NCBI GenBank assembly: GCA_947305825.1
Contig: CAMZET010000097.1
Coordinates: forward strand, 1 to 5,914
DNA: 5,914 bases
Origin: an uncultured Verrucomicrobiota bacterium
GTDB lineage: Bacteria > Verrucomicrobiota > Kiritimatiellia > RFP12 > UBA1067
Direction of reading: 5' to 3'
This document shows, one piece after another, positions 5,776 to 5,914 of the stretch; the stretch's first letter is position 1, and each line of letters opens with the position of its first letter. The notes below the pieces were generated by a model. That model did not search any database. It saw nothing but the letters and a program-made list of their open reading frames with translations, and was not told where the DNA came from. The position numbers were made by a program, and so were the translations under genes.

Positions 5776-5914
5776 GTGAAGGTGCGGTTCCATGTCAATG
5801 CGCAGAAGGCCAAAGCGCGCGTCGCCGCGCTGGAGCGTGCGGCGCTAGCGCGCTCGAAGGGGCTCGAAGTAGTTGCGGATGGCCCCGCCGACGCGGTGGT
5901 CGCGCTGGGCGGCG
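5776..5914 (+). CDS. nadK: Probable NAD kinase, N-terminal part (cut by window edge)
   Basis: NAD kinase phosphorylates NAD+ to NADP+, the cell's only de novo NADP source. Only 46 codons are visible. They begin MKVRFHVNAQKAKARV (a beta-strand then helix) and end ADAVVALGG at the window edge. The ADxVVxLGG ending followed by a codon starting with G is what precedes the conserved GGDGT motif of NAD kinases, and its position about 45 residues from the N-terminus fits the shorter bacterial forms. The GTG start is supported by GGGAGGA upstream. The gene follows map in the same direction with a 104-base gap, so it may be in the same unit or behind a terminator. A diacylglycerol-kinase-like relative shares the GGDG motif and cannot be wholly excluded from so short a piece. 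Confidence 0.75.
   Translation, partial: MKVRFHVNAQKAKARVAALERAALARSKGLEVVADGPADAVVALGG

Noticed and set aside
4901..5783. The shared first 8 bases GTGAAGGT at the starts of map and the NAD kinase gene.
   Set aside because: Both encode Met-Lys-Val; the match stops there and is probably chance.

Overview
This 5.9 kb, GC-rich window holds seven genes, all on the + strand: six complete and one cut by the right edge. All belong to known housekeeping families. In order they are hisD (histidine synthesis), an LpxL/HtrB-type lipid A acyltransferase, folE (GTP cyclohydrolase I), a thymidine/pyrimidine-nucleoside phosphorylase, adk (adenylate kinase with a zinc-type LID), map (methionine aminopeptidase), and the first 46 codons of a probable NAD kinase. 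There are no RNA genes, mobile elements, CRISPR arrays or phage genes. I see no new multi-gene system.

The acyltransferase points to a lipid A-making, Gram-negative cell. The high GC, densely packed genes and unusual gene order suggest an uncultured lineage. The PVC group (Kiritimatiellota, Lentisphaerae or Verrucomicrobia) is my guess, but it rests on general impression and nothing in the window fixes the taxon.

The layout suggests two transcription units. Unit 1 (about 70-4226) runs hisD, acyltransferase, folE, phosphorylase, with gaps of 27, 56 and 5 bases and a candidate terminator over the last stop codon. Unit 2 starts about 30 bases later with adk, which overlaps map by 4 bases (GTGA). 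A weaker candidate terminator separates map from the NAD kinase gene. The products serve separate needs (histidine, outer membrane lipid, pterin/folate, nucleoside salvage, adenylate balance, N-terminal Met removal, NADP supply). The order looks like housekeeping genes sharing transcripts, not one pathway.

The most interesting signal is regulatory. The first gene of each unit is preceded by an almost identical element, AATWTGGTATAATA: an extended -10 with a perfect TATAAT. It lies so close to the ATG that the mRNA should have almost no 5' leader, and neither gene has a Shine-Dalgarno sequence. Three downstream genes do have one. Both promoters also share AAGCGY where the -35 box should be, 17 bases upstream of the -10. 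Other points are a period-8 repeat abutting the folE start, a Ser-to-Val change at a phosphate-contact position of the phosphorylase, and an abrupt GCG-to-GCC codon switch inside the phosphorylase gene.
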